This document shows, in pieces, positions 8,239 to 19,815 of a stretch of DNA of 64,000 bases (position 1 is the first letter of the stretch; every line of letters begins with the position of its first letter). Source of the DNA: Pomphorhynchus laevis (lineage: Eukaryota; Acanthocephala; Palaeacanthocephala; Echinorhynchida; Pomphorhynchidae). Both the position numbers and the translations under genes were made by a program. The stretch lies in assembly GCA_012934845.2 (NCBI GenBank), contig WNNJ02000777.1:1-64000 (forward strand). The letters are read 5' to 3'. The notes under the pieces are model-generated. The model did not search any database and was not told where the DNA came from. It was given only the letters and a program-made list of their open reading frames with translations.

Positions 8239-10344
8239 CTAAGGTATATGGCAATCATGATTAGCATTTAATTGTGTATCGCTCATTAATTGGGCGATCC
8301 AATACTTCTCTCTTGCTTTTCTTTGCCAATCATTTTTGAAATCAGATTCAACAATTGTTACAGACATTCGGTGTTGCGGGTTATCGATGCAGTGTTGTGC
8401 TGCGCCATCTCTATTGCCCCGTTTTGCGCGTATGTCACATCTTCTTATATTCATTCGAATATTTAAGGCGTTCGATGTCTCTCCCACGTAACAACATGGG
8501 CAGTTTGAGCACATGCATACGTACACCGAGTTCTTTGTTTTGCATGAAGCTTTGCATCGGGTATTGTACGTTAGTCCAGTTACCGGACTGCTAAACATTC
8601 TTCCGACTGCAACATATTCACAGCACTTGCAGCGCTTATCCCCACATCTTTGCATTCCTTCCGATATTTTCAGCTTGTTTGTGAACAGTAAACGCCGTAG
8701 GGATTTACCACTTTTGTAGGCGACTTTAATCTTGACACCTGTTCCGCATATGGAATTACATGCGTTTAAGGCAGTCGTTAGATCCCGCTCAAGAGACAGT
8801 AGGGCTGGGTGAGTGTCAACTACTATATAGGGGATTTTGTCCTGGCCTTTGATCCTCACCTTTTTAGTCAAAAGGATGTCCCTATCCATACAACAAACCT
8901 CAGCCAATTGTCTTTTAATTAGCTTTAAATGGTATCCTCTACACTCAAATTCTTTAGACATGGTTATGGCGGCCTCTGTGAATATCCTTGCTGTCGAGCA
9001 TATTTTCTTAGCTCTGATCAGTTCGTTTCTGATGATTAAACGTTTAATCCTTGGATGATGAGCACTCCTGGCATGTACCAGAGATCTAATTCCTTTGAAC
9101 TTTCGGTGCATTGACGTTAACCATCCTGATACCGGGTCTTTCCTTAGCTCCACATCCAAAAAGTTAAGATTGTCTTGCATTCTATCAGACCGAGTGAACC
9201 TTAGCTCCGAAAATGCATTTAGATTGGATAAGAACGATTCAAAATCATCTTCACCATGGTCCCATACACCGAATATGTCGTCCACATAACGAATCCAAAT
9301 GGAGGGTTTCAGATGACGACTATTTATATATCTCTGTTCGATGTCGGCTACGTAAAGGCCTGCATAAGTTGGCCCTATAGGGCTTCCCATAGCAGTGCCA
9401 CGTTTTTGCAGGTACAATTTACCCTCGAACTCAAAGGTGTTGGATTCCATCGTAAGACGCAATAGTGTACTGAGGTGTTCAACTTCAGACTGACAGCATC
9501 CGTGTGTTTCTAAGATACGCGCTACCGCGGCGATCCCGTTATTTGTTTCTATTGCGGTAAATAACGACTCTACATCCAATGTGAATAGTATGCTTGAGGG
9601 TTTGATGTGAGCTTTGCTATCCTCGAATTTTCTGATGAAATCGTCCGTGCTTTCAATAAATGATTGCGCTTTCTTCAGGATAGGGTAGAGTTTATTATGT
9701 AGGTGACGGGCCAATTTCTCAGTAGCAGTACCGCAGTTTCGAATTATTGGGCGGCCAGGGCACGGGTTTACATTTTTGTGTATCTTTGGGAGTAGGTACA
9801 TGTGCCCAGGTATTGGTCTTGTTACGGTGAGATTGTTTCTAAGGGGCTTGTCTTTTATAAGGGTAGCTATAACAGTTTCAACCTCTTTAACGATGCCTGA
9901 GTGGTCCGCAAGTTCAATCGCTTCATATGCATCACTTGACAGTTGGCGCATCCCCTCTTGTATGTATTGTTGCGTACCCCAAATAACTGTCTTGCTCCCT
10001 TTATCAGCGGGTAGAATCTTTATATCAGTATTCGCGTTTAGCTCTTTCAAGGCGTTTTTAAGCGTTTTATTTATATTTGTTTGACTTCGTGTGTTGGGTG
10101 TTAGGGTAACGTATTTTTGAATATCAGCATGGTTCGAAATTAATTCAAAACATTTAATTGATGTGCCATCATTAGGAAGATTCTCAACTGCACGATGAAT
10201 TGATCCCTTTATGTTACGAATTAACGGATAGCGTTCAAATTCCCTTGGTGCTGGTACAAATGACAGGCCAAGTGACAACAGCTCTTTTTGTTTGTCCGAT
10301 AATGTAACCGTTGATAATGTATGTTTGTCCGATAATGTAACCGT
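8239..10344 (-). CDS. PLE polyprotein: reverse transcriptase + GIY-YIG endonuclease
   Basis: The frame is open from 10416 down to 8239 (725 codons); the first roughly 25 codons read through the TA run and host LINE, so the native start is unclear. Order: N-terminal LSLGLSFVPAP; LPADKGSKTVIW; RT core with RPIPGHMYLLPKIHK, GRPIIRNCG, FTLDVESLFTAI, QKRGTAMGSPIGPTYAGL, catalytic YVDD in IRYVDDIFGVW, then NLNFLDVEL; thumb region; a cysteine-rich linker (CGDKRCKCCEYV); and a C-terminal GIY-YIG domain with VYVCMCSNCPCCYVGETSN, a downstream R, and RKAREKYWI with its catalytic Glu. No internal stop. The C-rich insert between the two nuclease motifs is typical of PLE GIY-YIG. It is possibly still functional, which I cannot test here. 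Confidence 0.92.
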   Translation of the reverse strand, partial: TVTLSDKHTLSTVTLSDKQKELLSLGLSFVPAPREFERYPLIRNIKGSIHRAVENLPNDGTSIKCFELISNHADIQKYVTLTPNTRSQTNINKTLKNALKELNANTDIKILPADKGSKTVIWGTQQYIQEGMRQLSSDAYEAIELADHSGIVKEVETVIATLIKDKPLRNNLTVTRPIPGHMYLLPKIHKNVNPCPGRPIIRNCGTATEKLARHLHNKLYPILKKAQSFIESTDDFIRKFEDSKAHIKPSSILFTLDVESLFTAIETNNGIAAVARILETHGCCQSEVEHLSTLLRLTMESNTFEFEGKLYLQKRGTAMGSPIGPTYAGLYVADIEQRYINSRHLKPSIWIRYVDDIFGVWDHGEDDFESFLSNLNAFSELRFTRSDRMQDNLNFLDVELRKDPVSGWLTSMHRKFKGIRSLVHARSAHHPRIKRLIIRNELIRAKKICSTARIFTEAAITMSKEFECRGYHLKLIKRQLAEVCCMDRDILLTKKVRIKGQDKIPYIVVDTHPALLSLERDLTTALNACNSICGTGVKIKVAYKSGKSLRRLLFTNKLKISEGMQRCGDKRCKCCEYVAVGRMFSSPVTGLTYNTRCKASCKTKNSVYVCMCSNCPCCYVGETSNALNIRMNIRRCDIRAKRGNRDGAAQHCIDNPQHRMSVTIVESDFKNDWQRKAREKYWIAQLMSDTQLNANHDCHIP

Positions 10345-10365
10345 ATATATATATATATATATATA

Positions 10366-11159
10366 TCCCAATGATCTCCGCTTTCTGTTTGATTCTGAAC
10401 ATACAACGATCCTCAATCACCTTTTGCTTATTCGACCCAGATGTTGTTAGCGCCTGCGCCATGCTCTCTGGTTCGATTCCGACTGTTGTATTTCTAAGCA
10501 TCGACTATCGACTCCGTCACTCTTTCGTGTGTTTAATCGTTTTCTTGAACGTTCTCCAAACTCACTCACTCCAAATCTCTGTGCTTACAATCTTTCACTT
10601 CGCCGTTCCCATATCTTTCTTATGCGTACTAAACGTACTCTCTTTTGGAGAAATCAAGTCGATTCATCTTCCAATTCTAAATCTTATTATAAAATATTAA
10701 ACTCAATTCTTTCACGATCATCTACCCCTTGTAACATAAATCCTACTGAATTGTCTTCGTATCTACAAACTAAGTTATCTAATTTACTTTGTCTTCTACC
10801 CACATGCCACTTGTATCATCTCTTCTCTTTGAATATTTCCTTCCCAGAGCTATTACACCTTCTTCCGGTTACGTCTGATGAAGTTTCTTCAATACTTCAG
10901 CCATTACCTAATAAAACATCTCCTTCTGACTCAATTCCCAGTCACTTGATTAAAAATATCTGCTCATCTATATCATCCTTCCTAACCACATTGCTCCACT
11001 TGTATATCCGTAGCCACACATTTCCTTATAAACTAGAAATGCGCCACTTTTCGTCCTCTCCTCAAAAAGCAATCACTTGACCTCTCAATGCAATTTTCGT
11101 ACCGTCAACCTCACTTCTCCCAAACATCTCTAAACTACTTGAGCGTCTTGTTCTCAAGC
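10366..11159 (+). mobile_element. LINE family A copy A1, right part
   Basis: A1 resumes with the region between endonuclease and RT (equivalent to 54690 onward in A5: DDLCILFDSE, the basic linker, FRMYKRFLKRSPNSL) and runs to the start of the RT (ISLLPTLSKLLERLVLKQ equivalents near 11130-11159). The frames at 10371-10700, 10529-11080 and 11088-11160 show it is broken by at least three frameshifts or stops. It ends abruptly at about 11159, fused to A2 ORF1. Confidence 0.8.
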
Positions 11160-12520
11160 AACTCAAGTCCGTCAAGGAAGCTTACATCGAAAAGCAAATT
11201 GGATGCGACAACAAGAACTGCAATGTTTGGACTCACGTTGCCATTCCTTTCACTGACGAGGACAACGTTTTAAATCGGAATTTCCTCTGCGGCTTCTGTT
11301 GTGCTGCCCTCGTAGGTAAGCTAATGAAGAATGACCACTCAAACGGTGGAGACGTTCTGAACGCTAACAAAACAGATTTGTGCTTAATAAATAAACTTGA
11401 TATCTCTCAGTCGACTCAGACCGCTGTTAACCATGGAACATCAACAAACGACAACATATCTTCCAGTATATCGTCGTCGTCCGTTTGCTTACTAACTCCT
11501 TCGTCATCTATGAAACCGGCTCTTGAAACTTCTCTCACACACACTCCTCCTTTAACTACGGATAAAACTTCCCGTAATCTTCATCTTCCTAACAATGCAA
11601 ACAGTAAAGGCCTTCATCTCGTACCTCATTTTTCCTATTCATCCCCACATCTAAATACATCTCATACTTCTTTCTTCTCTTCACGTACTCCTTACTCTAC
11701 CTCTACCGTATCACTTCTCAATAATTTACATCCTTCTGTCAAAATTATCTCCAGTAACATCTCCGTTCAACCTATTCAACAATCCACTTCTGTCACACAT
11801 GCTCCAACTGTATCACCTATCAATAATTTACATCCTTCCGACAAAGTCATCTCCAGTAACATCTCCGATCAACCGATTCAACACTCCACTCCTGTCACAC
11901 ATGCTCCAAACTATCTTAAATCTTCACTTAGCACCCGTGTCATTCACACGTTTATCTGCTCTTCTGCCTCTACTGCTATCAGGTATGTCCGTCCACCACT
12001 ACGTAATCGTTTTCCTTCGCGCGATCGATGCATTATCATATCTAATTTAAAGGTTTCCGAATCTGCTTCTCCTCAATGTCGCCTCGATTATGATGTATCT
12101 GCTTTCAGGTCTATCCTAGCAACCATTCTTCCTGATAATAATCCATCCCTCTTCAATAATATCGCTCCTGTATCTTTAATCCGTTTAAACAAATCCACTA
12201 AATCCAATCAACTCAGTCCTCCACTCCTAAAAATTGTTTTCTGACATAGTTCACATGCATCCTTGGTACTTTCCCAACGTACTAAACTTCTTACCACTTC
12301 GTCTACTAGTCGTATCTTTCCTGACCGTTCCCCTTCTGATATTGCCCAGCTCAATTTAGCTCGCATTGAGAAACATCGAGTGAAACAAACGGCGAGTCAT
12401 CCTTATCTATACGTCAAATCAATGGAAATTTTCACTTTGTACACACAAGGCCAAAAATTCAATGGCGTCCCATCTCTCCCACTTGTCTTCTTCGCTAGTC
12501 GATCTCGCTACTAAGCATAC
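11160..12520 (+). pseudogene. LINE A2 ORF1
   Basis: The N-terminal domain reads IGCDNKNCNVWTHV, then FLCGFC: a two-pair cysteine pattern (C-x4-C-x-V-W then C-G-F-C) also found in A5, A6 and C, perhaps a reduced PHD-like zinc finger as in some CR1 ORF1 proteins. The middle is Ser/Thr-rich with two imperfect repeats of about 33 residues (NNLHPSVKIISSNIS.. and NNLHPSDKVISSNIS..). The C-terminal block is FPSRDRCIIISNLKVSES and VSLIRLNKSTKSNQLSPPLL. A TGA at 12242-12244 replaces the CGA Arg codon of A6 (CpG decay), and a frameshift follows near 12380. Confidence 0.75.
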
Positions 12521-15361
12521 TTTTCGTCTTAGTCTATTCAACACACGCTCCATTCTTCATAAAGCTGATATGCTCCTTGTTATCTTCGAGAGAATATCTA
12601 TCGATATTCTCTGCATTACCAAATCCTGGCATTGTGACTCCGACGATCTTGCTATTCGTCGTTTATGTCGCTCTGGTTGTTCTTTAGTTGAATCAGCTCG
12701 TCCAATTGCCTCTCCTACATTTACTGCTTTTAACCATGGCAGTATTGTTGCCATTGCTCGTCACCCAATGTCTTTACGTAAAATTAACGTTAACATCCGT
12801 TACACCTCGTTCGAATTACTCATATGCAGATTATCAACTCCTTTCCCTCTGGAACTTGTGATTGTATACCGTCCAGGTTCAGTTGCCCCATCACGTATCT
12901 TCTTTAAAGACCTTACAGATCTTATGTCTCACTGTTCCTTGTCTTATACTCCTTCTCCTGTTCTCGGTGACTTTAACATTCGTCTTGATCGCCCGGCTGA
13001 CTCTGACTCTATCACTTTAACTAATCTTTTTTCTGATTTTAACTATAAATTACATTCAACAAGCCCTACTCATATTCTCGGTGGTGCTCTCGACATCATT
13101 GCTGTCCCTAACTGCTTCAATGACTATACTTCCTTGTCAATTACTGATCCCGGTTTGTCCGATCATTTCCTTGTCACTCTTACTCTTACTCGTCATCATC
13201 CTCCTTCTCCGCCTCCACCATTATCCACACCAAGTCGACCCTGGAAACTTCTCGATATCCCTATTCTCTGCACAGCCTTACTCAATTCTTCACTCTTTTC
13301 ACTTCCTCTTAACTATCTCTCTCCGATGATCTCTGCACTCTGTTTGATTCTGAATTTATGTCTATCATCAATAAACTTTTGCCTAGTCGACTCCGACGCT
13401 CTCAGCGCTTGCGCCATGCTCCCTAGTTCGATTCTCACTGTAGTCTTTGTAAGCGTCGACTCCGTCACTCTTTTCGTATGTATAAACGATTTCTTAAACG
13501 TTCTCCCAACTCACTCCCTCCAAATCTTCGTGATTCCTACTTTTCTCAACGCCGTTCACATCTCATTCTTATACGTACTAAACGTACTCTCTTTTGGCGA
13601 AATCAACTCGAGTCATCTTCCAACTCTAAATCTCATTGGAAAATCTTAAACTCAATTCTTTCACGATCATATATCCCTTGTAATATAAATCCTCATGATT
13701 TTTCTTCTTATCTACAAACTAAGCTATCAAATTTACTTTCCCTACTACCCGTAGCCCCCTTGTACCCACTCTTCTCTTAAAATACTTCCCTCCCAGAACT
13801 ATTCCACCTTCTTCCCGTTTCGTCTGATGAAGTTTCTTCGGTTCTGCTGTCATTACCTAATAAAACCTCTCCTTCTGACCCAATTCCCACTCACTTGCTT
13901 AAAAATATCTGCTCCTCTATCTTACCCTTCCTAACCACATTGTTCAACTCGTCCATCCGTAGCCGTACATTTCCTTCCATCTGGAAACGCGCCATTGTTC
14001 GTCCTCTCATCAAAAAACAATCTCTCGACTCCTCACTACCATCTTTGTACCGTCCTATTTCACTTTTCCCAACTCTCTAAACTCCATAAGCGTCTAGTTC
14101 TTAAGCAAGTAAATATATATATCTCTTTTCCTCTAACTTATTTCCTCCCTTCCAAGCCGCTTTTCGCTCTAATTACTCTACCGAAATTGCATGTCTTAAA
14201 GTTTATAATGACTTACTCATATCGCGCGATCATAAATTATGTAGTGTCATAGTTTCTCTTGATCTATCGTCTGCTTTTGACATCGTCGATCACTCGATTC
14301 TTCTCCATCGCCTTCGCCACGATTATGGTTTCTCTTTACCCACTGTATCATGGTTTTCTTCATATATATCAAACCGTACATTTCGCGTCTATTCTAACTC
14401 TTCTCTCTCCCATCTTTCGTTCATACTGTCCGGTGTTCCACGAGGCTCCGTGTTAGGCCCTATGCTTTTCTCTCTTCTTCTCGGTGATTTGTCTTCGATT
14501 TCTCATAAATTTAACTTCCATGTTATGCAATATGCTGATGACATTCTCATCAATGATCACGCACCTGCTTATCGTATTCATGATCTTAGTGTTTCTGTTT
14601 CCAGCTGTCTTGTCTCAATTTCAAACCATCTTTCTTCCCTTCGCCTTTCTTTGAATCCTGCTAAATCTAAAATTATGTGGATCCTACCTCGAAGCTTCGG
14701 CGTAGAAGCTCCTTCCGTATCACTAAATTCTACAATTCTTCATATCGTTAATAATCTCGTTTTCCTAGGCTTTCATTTCGACAACCGACTTTCACTTAAA
14801 CCTTTCGTTGGTGATAAAGTACGCTCATCTACCTTGATACTCCACAATCTCCGTCAAGTTCGTAGATTGATCGATTTCCCTTCTTGTATGACTCTCATAT
14901 CTTCTCTTCTTTTCTCAAGACTTGATTACTGTCTTAGTCTATTTTCCAACTCACCTAAATCCACTCTTCTTCCTTTACAACGCATCTTCAACGCTGCCGT
15001 TCGAGTTCTCCTCCGTCTTCGTCGTTTTGATCGTACATCCCACTATCTTGTTTCTCTTGATTGGTCTACCATTTATTGTCGTGTTCAAATTCGTCTTCTT
15101 ATCATTGCTTTTCGCCTTATAATTTCTTATACACCTTCATTTCTCAACCTTCCTTTTCTCGACAATTCTCGTACTGTGTATTGTGCTCTGCGTTCCCGTA
15201 ATTCCCTTCTTTTACATATCCCAATCTACTCTACATCTTTTGGCTTCCGCTCCTTCGTTGTGGCTGCTCCTCTCTTGTGGAATCAACTGCCTATTCATAT
15301 CCGCCAATCAACATCTATGCCGTGCTTCAAACGCCAAATCCAATTCTTTTTCAACAATTAA
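12462..15361 (+). pseudogene. LINE A2 ORF2: AP endonuclease + RT
   Basis: It starts with MASHLSHLSSSLVDLATKHTF. The endonuclease (FNTRSILHKADML, ITKSWHCDSDDLAIRR, VLGDFNIRLDR, GLSDHFLVTLTLTR) is intact to about 13320, where a 1-nt loss relative to A5 shifts the frame. Linker and RT follow in pieces (13478-13780, 13895-14080, 14450-15361). The last piece has MQYADDILI with the catalytic YADD, KPFVGDKVRSSTLIL and a C-terminus ending CFKRQIQFFFNN. Compared with A5, several single-base changes break the frame. The catalytic residues that can be seen are kept. Confidence 0.82.
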
Positions 15362-15412
15362 CTAATTACCTGTGACCTTTGATGTTTTTTTTGTTTGTTA
15401 GTGGTCATGTAA

Positions 15413-15429
15413 GCGTGCATTTTGCACGC
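15413..15429 (+). promoter_or_regulatory. Family A 3' hairpin (A2)
   Basis: GCGTGCA-TTT-TGCACGC, flanked by conserved TGTAA and ATTTGCCAC and followed by a TTAAATAAATTATTGTATTG tail. The same hairpin occurs at 29060-29076 and 37996-38012. A5 and A6 have GCGTACA/TGTACGC, a compensated change. It is a likely RT recognition stem, by analogy with UnaL2. Confidence 0.7.
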
Positions 15430-15669
15430 ATTTGCCACGTTAAATAAATTATTGTATTGTATTAATGATGCATATCTAGCTAAAATTGTCTTGATTGTTA
15501 AATACTTCAAATTACTACGATTTCAACGTTTACAACGATTACATCGATTACATCGATTACAACGATTACTTTAACGATTACTTCAACGGAAGTATATCTA
15601 TATTGAAACAATATTTCTATATTGGAAGAAAATCGCATAAATACACAATAACCATATACAATTACAATT

Positions 15670-16794
15670 ATGGGCAGACGTAAGGGAAACGACATTCCTG
15701 AATTCATATCAAGACAAGTAGGATGTGATGGTGATTGCTGCAATGTCTGGACTACAGTAACTGTACCACATAAAGATGCTGATACATTGAGTAAAAGAAA
15801 ATTCATATGTGGTTTTTGTACTGCGTCAATCGTATTTTGTAGTTCGTTGACATCAGCAAAGGACAATGCTCATTTTAACTTAAAGACACGTAGGTTTCAA
15901 GAACAAATCATTGACACAGAATCTAGCATATGCCAGAGCAAAATCACTACGCCGATGTCGTTACACGTCAATTCAAATAAGGAACCAGACGTAATAGATG
16001 CTTCAAGTTCGACTCGCATTTGGACACGAGGACATAAACATTTACGGACGGTGTATAAACAAAGAAGAAATATCAATGACAGAACTGTGATGGCAAACGA
16101 CAAGGATAAAGTTACACCTGAGAATATTCCTAAATGGCCTTCACCTTTATCTGACATATTCGCGGAACACAGTCCTAAGAACCACAATATATTGATTTCT
16201 ACTCCTGTTCGACCAAAGAATGTATTGAAGCAGCCTTTAAGTAGAACGCAGACAAGAGACGATAATAGAGTGTGCAATGATGTAGCAGTCGGAAATGAAA
16301 ATGAACTGAAATCTAAGGATTTGACAGATCAGACATTTGTTGAAATTATCAATATTAGAATCGTGCTAGAAACAGAAATAATTGCGTAATTTTTGCTAAC
16401 ATCACTGAATCTTCTGCAGACAACGTTCAGACCCGTGTGGATGATGACGTAGTTTCTATTCGTAAGGTCTTTACGGATATATTCGTTCGGGGTGAAGATG
16501 ATATTGCGCGTAGTCTCAATGTCAAAAGCTTATTTCGTCTTGGTAAAAAACACACAACATAAACCACGATTACTTAAAGTAGTATTTGATTCTGCAGATA
16601 ATACAAGAGCAGTTTTAGCTAGAGGTTATCGCTTGAAAGGTAAGACGACAAAAATTTTTAAAGATCTCTCGATTGAGGAAAGATTGTTGCTTAATAATGC
16701 TCGTGCTAATCTAGCATTTAGAAGATCGAATGGAGAGACTGATCTAATGATAAGAAATTTTCGAGTAGTTCGTCGGCGACCATTCGAGCGTTAG
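15670..16794 (+). pseudogene. LINE C ORF1
   Basis: The ATG at 15670 starts MGRRKGNDIPEF. The cysteine domain follows (VGCDGDCCNVWTTV.. KFICGFCTAS, residues about 17-50), matching families A and C in layout. A basic, low-complexity middle follows. The C-terminal RNA-binding-like block is readable as DDDVVSIRKVF, VKSLFRLGKK, PRLLKVVFDS, ARGYRLKGK, IFKDLSIEERLLL, IRNFRVVRRRP (to 16791). The main frame stops at 16387 and the C-terminal block needs two frame changes (near 16385 and 16555). The last stop, TAG 16792-16794, overlaps the start of the ORF2 frame. Confidence 0.78.
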
Positions 16795-16796
16795 TG

Positions 16797-19715
16797 AGTT
16801 GGGAGAGTTCTTCGAGGGATTCCGTTTTACAATTAGGAAATCTAGCGCGCATTTATATCACATCCAACATTACTACCCAATTACCCTGTGCTTCTGGTAT
16901 TAGTGTCGCCTATACTAATTTAAGGAGTATTTTACCAAAATTTGATGAACTTAAGGCATGGGTCATCTTAAATAAACCAGCGATCCTGGCTCTCACTGAA
17001 ACATGGCTGCATCGTGATATCCCCGATGGTTTAATTGCTATTATGGGATATAATTTGGTGAGAGCTGATAGAGAGTCTTGAAAGGGTGGAGGTGTTGCGC
17101 TATATATTACGAAATCCTTAAACATTACTTCCACTCGTAATTTTAAAAATGAACTGGGCACGTGTGAGTTTCTCTCAGTCATTGTTTCACACTTCGGAGG
17201 TCCCTTAGGTATTGCCGTATGCTACAGGTCGCCGCAATCATCCGTATTGAGTCATGAATTCTCTACACTAATTAGTCACTGTTCTGAGCTTGAAGAATAT
17301 CTACTAGTTGGCGATTTTAATGTACCCTCAGCTGGTCACATCGGGAATTATGTTTTGGATAGTAATTCTTCCAAGTCAGATGTGGATTTGTGGATTTTTC
17401 TTACAAATGATCTCATGTTAGAGCAACATGTGCAGTCGCCCACCAGATTCGCGCAAAACCAGGAATCTTGTCTAGATTTGGTATTTTCCAAATTAATTAC
17501 AAGTGTGGGTAATATGAGCTATCAGAGTCCTATTGGATTGAGCGATCATTGCATGATCTTATTCAATTATTTTTCTAGGTGAATGATCCCAAAACTGGAA
17601 AATTTGATAGTGTCGAAAAGATCTTGGTAACAAATTGATGAAGACTCATTACGAGAGGCGGCACTAAGAACATCATTCAACTGTGCTAGTGAAGACATTG
17701 AGGTAAGGTGGCATGTTATTGAATCAGGTTTAGTAGCTCTTGCAGATAAGTTTGCACCACTCCGTAGATTACCAAAAAGTAAAGCTAAATACCCTCCTTA
17801 GTTTGACACTGAATTGCGATATGCTATCAAACATAGGAATCGTCTATTTGAACTAAGCCGTCATCAGAATAATTTTAAAAAGCAGTATACAATGTTCCGA
17901 ACTTTCGTCAATCGCCTTAAGATTACAAAAAGGCAAAGTTTTGAAGATCAATTAGCTTTACAAATTGATACAGAACCAAAAAAATTTTGGGCTTATGTGA
18001 AAGGATCCAGAGCTCTGCTACCAGCAATTTCATCTTTAAGAGACGGTAACACTCGAGTGACATCGCCAGACAGCATGGCAGAATTGTTTGCATCCGCTTT
18101 TGAGCTGACACCAGATGCTTTCTCTAGCATATGTGGAGATGCAGCATCACAACAGGTAGAAATTGGTTCTCCAGTTTTAACGATAACAGCACATGAGGTT
18201 TTTGTTGAATTGGCTAGGTTATCTAGATCATCAGCGGCAGGCCCCGATGATATTCACCCCCAACTTCTTAAGTTACTTGCTCATGTTCTGGCTGAGCCAT
18301 TAGCCTCCATATTTGAGCTGAGCTTGCGCATTTCGAAGTTACCTGCTGCCTGGAAAAAAGCGATTGTAGTACCAATTTATAAAAATGGTGAAAAAGATGA
18401 TCCAAATAACTATAGGGCGATAAGTCTAACTAGTGTTGTATGCAAAGTGATTGAGCGCATACTAAACAGACGCATATATGATCATTTGAGTTCGCTAAGA
18501 ATTCTCAATAATGCACAGCATGGATTTCGCCCTCGGCGTTCATGTCTTACAAACTTATTACATGCTCGTGAAGATTGGGTTGGACATGTTGCTAACGGGT
18601 ACTGTATCGACGTAATATTTCTTGACTTTAGTCGGGCTTTTGATAGGGTGCCCCACAAAATGCTAATTTCCACCCTTGAGTCTTATAAAGTCAATCGCTC
18701 TATTATAAGCTGGATTCAAGATTTTCTTAAAGATAGATCCTTTGCTGTTCGTGTAGGTCAATGCCTATCGTCTTATCGTCCTATCACCTCAGGAGTACCA
18801 CAGGGATCAGTCTTAGGACCCTTGTTGTTTAACATATTTATAAATCAGCTACTAGATTTAATTGAGGATTGTAGTGTTTTAGCTTTTGCCGACGATGTAA
18901 AGGTATGGAAATTGATTAAAACTAACAAGGATCGAAATGACTTTCAAAATATCCTAAACATTGTTTATCGATGGTCTTTAAACACTGGAATTTCATTGAA
19001 TATTAAAAAGTGTGCACATATGAGATTAGATCATAGCAATGTGAGTCAAGAATATTTTATTGGCGATGAGTTTGTTGTTTCCACGCAGTCCATTCTGGAT
19101 CTTGGTATAATTGTTCAAAACAATCTGAAAACACGTGCTAACACTGATAGGATTTGTAACGCAGCAAGAAGAATGACCTATATTGTCAAAAATTGCTTTA
19201 AAGATTTATCTCCCGTTTGTGTTGTGCGTTTAAATAATGCTCTTATAAGACCGATATTAGAATATGTGTCGCCAGTAGTCTTTCCGTGTACGCGTACAGA
19301 ACTTGATCAATTAGAGCGCATACTTCGACGGTTTACGAAATTATGTCCTCAAGTACTATATCTTCCCTATGAGGCACGAATAAAAAGTTTGAATATGCCG
19401 ACAGTGCGTGAAAGGTTCCTTCTTTTCGACCTTCTAGCTATGTATCGACTAGTTAATAAAGATGAAAATTTTCCAGCAAATATAGCTGAAGTCAATGAAC
19501 GGGATGGACGTAGAGGGCACTCGAAAGTACTAGTAGTACATGAGCACGGAAAATACCCTCGTCATTTCCGACTGTCTCATCGAGCGGTGAATATTTGGAA
19601 TCGTCTTCCAGTTGATGTCGTTGCGGTGCATACAATCAATGAATTTAAATCCAATATAAAGAACTGGATTCGAAATGAGAACGAATGGTGGTTGCTGCAG
19701 TACCCATGGTTCTGA
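16797..19715 (+). pseudogene. LINE C ORF2: AP endonuclease + RT
   Basis: One frame throughout, with three in-frame stops (TGA 17079, TGA 17580, TAG at about 17800). The first and third fall where relatives have Trp or a similar residue before KGGG and FD. Endonuclease: TNLRSILPKFDEL, LTETWLHRDIP, VGDFNVPSAGH, GLSDHCMILF. The 633-codon RT part (17814-19715) is fully open: AAGPDDIHPQLLK, YRAISLTSVVCKVIERIL, AQHGFRPRRSCLTNLL, FLDFSRAFDRVPHK, SGVPQGSVLGPLLF, catalytic FADD in VLAFADDVKVW, LRRFTKLCPQV. The gene is probably dead, but the RT region is strikingly preserved. Confidence 0.88.
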
Positions 19716-19815
19716 TATATATACTGAACGATTTTTTTGATTTTTTTCTTGTATTTATTTGTTTTTTATGTGAGCGGTCAAAACAGCCTTATGGCTATGA
19801 CCTGTATCAATAATA

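Larger units (their letters stand above)
7967..10344 (-). mobile_element. Penelope-like element (PLE)
   Basis: The PLE lies in opposite orientation inside LINE A1, between two TA runs. It holds a single long reading frame and a 3' flank of about 270 bp (8238-7967) containing a hammerhead-like core. The 5' edge shows a short tandem duplication (about 36 bp, 10285-10344), readable as TVTLSDKHTLS then TVTLSDKQKELL. The usual long pseudo-LTR repeats are not seen at both ends, so the copy is probably 5' truncated, although its coding part looks whole. PLEs use a telomerase-related RT with a GIY-YIG nuclease (family knowledge). Confidence 0.9.
11160..15465 (+). mobile_element. LINE family A copy A2, nearly full length
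   Basis: It holds ORF1 from just before its cysteine domain, ORF2 and the genuine 3' end (hairpin 15413-15429, then TTAAATAAATTATTG repeats). The 5' end is fused to the truncated RT of A1 at about 11159/11160. Both ORFs are broken: ORF1 by a nonsense codon and a later frameshift, ORF2 by roughly five frameshifts or stops. A8 (37965-41355) is a nearly identical inverted copy that includes the A1/A2 joint, and A7 (28350-29110) is a nearly identical 3' piece, so this subfamily moved recently. Confidence 0.9.
15466..19815 (+). mobile_element. LINE family C copy C1 (CR1-like), near full length
   Basis: It begins directly after the A2 tail. A 5' region of about 200 bp includes an irregular CGATTAC-rich repeat (15521-15585), then come ORF1, ORF2 and the 3' end with a strong hairpin (GGTCA 19776-19780..TGACC 19798-19802 enclosing AGCC..GGCT) and AAT/TAA repeats. 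Both ORFs are damaged. A second, 5'-truncated copy of the same family follows immediately (C2). Confidence 0.88.

Noticed and set aside
15507-15866. Minus-strand frames at 15507-15866 and 15897-16277
   Set aside because: Antisense to LINE C 5' UTR and ORF1; repetitive Val/Ile-rich translation of the CGATTAC repeat.
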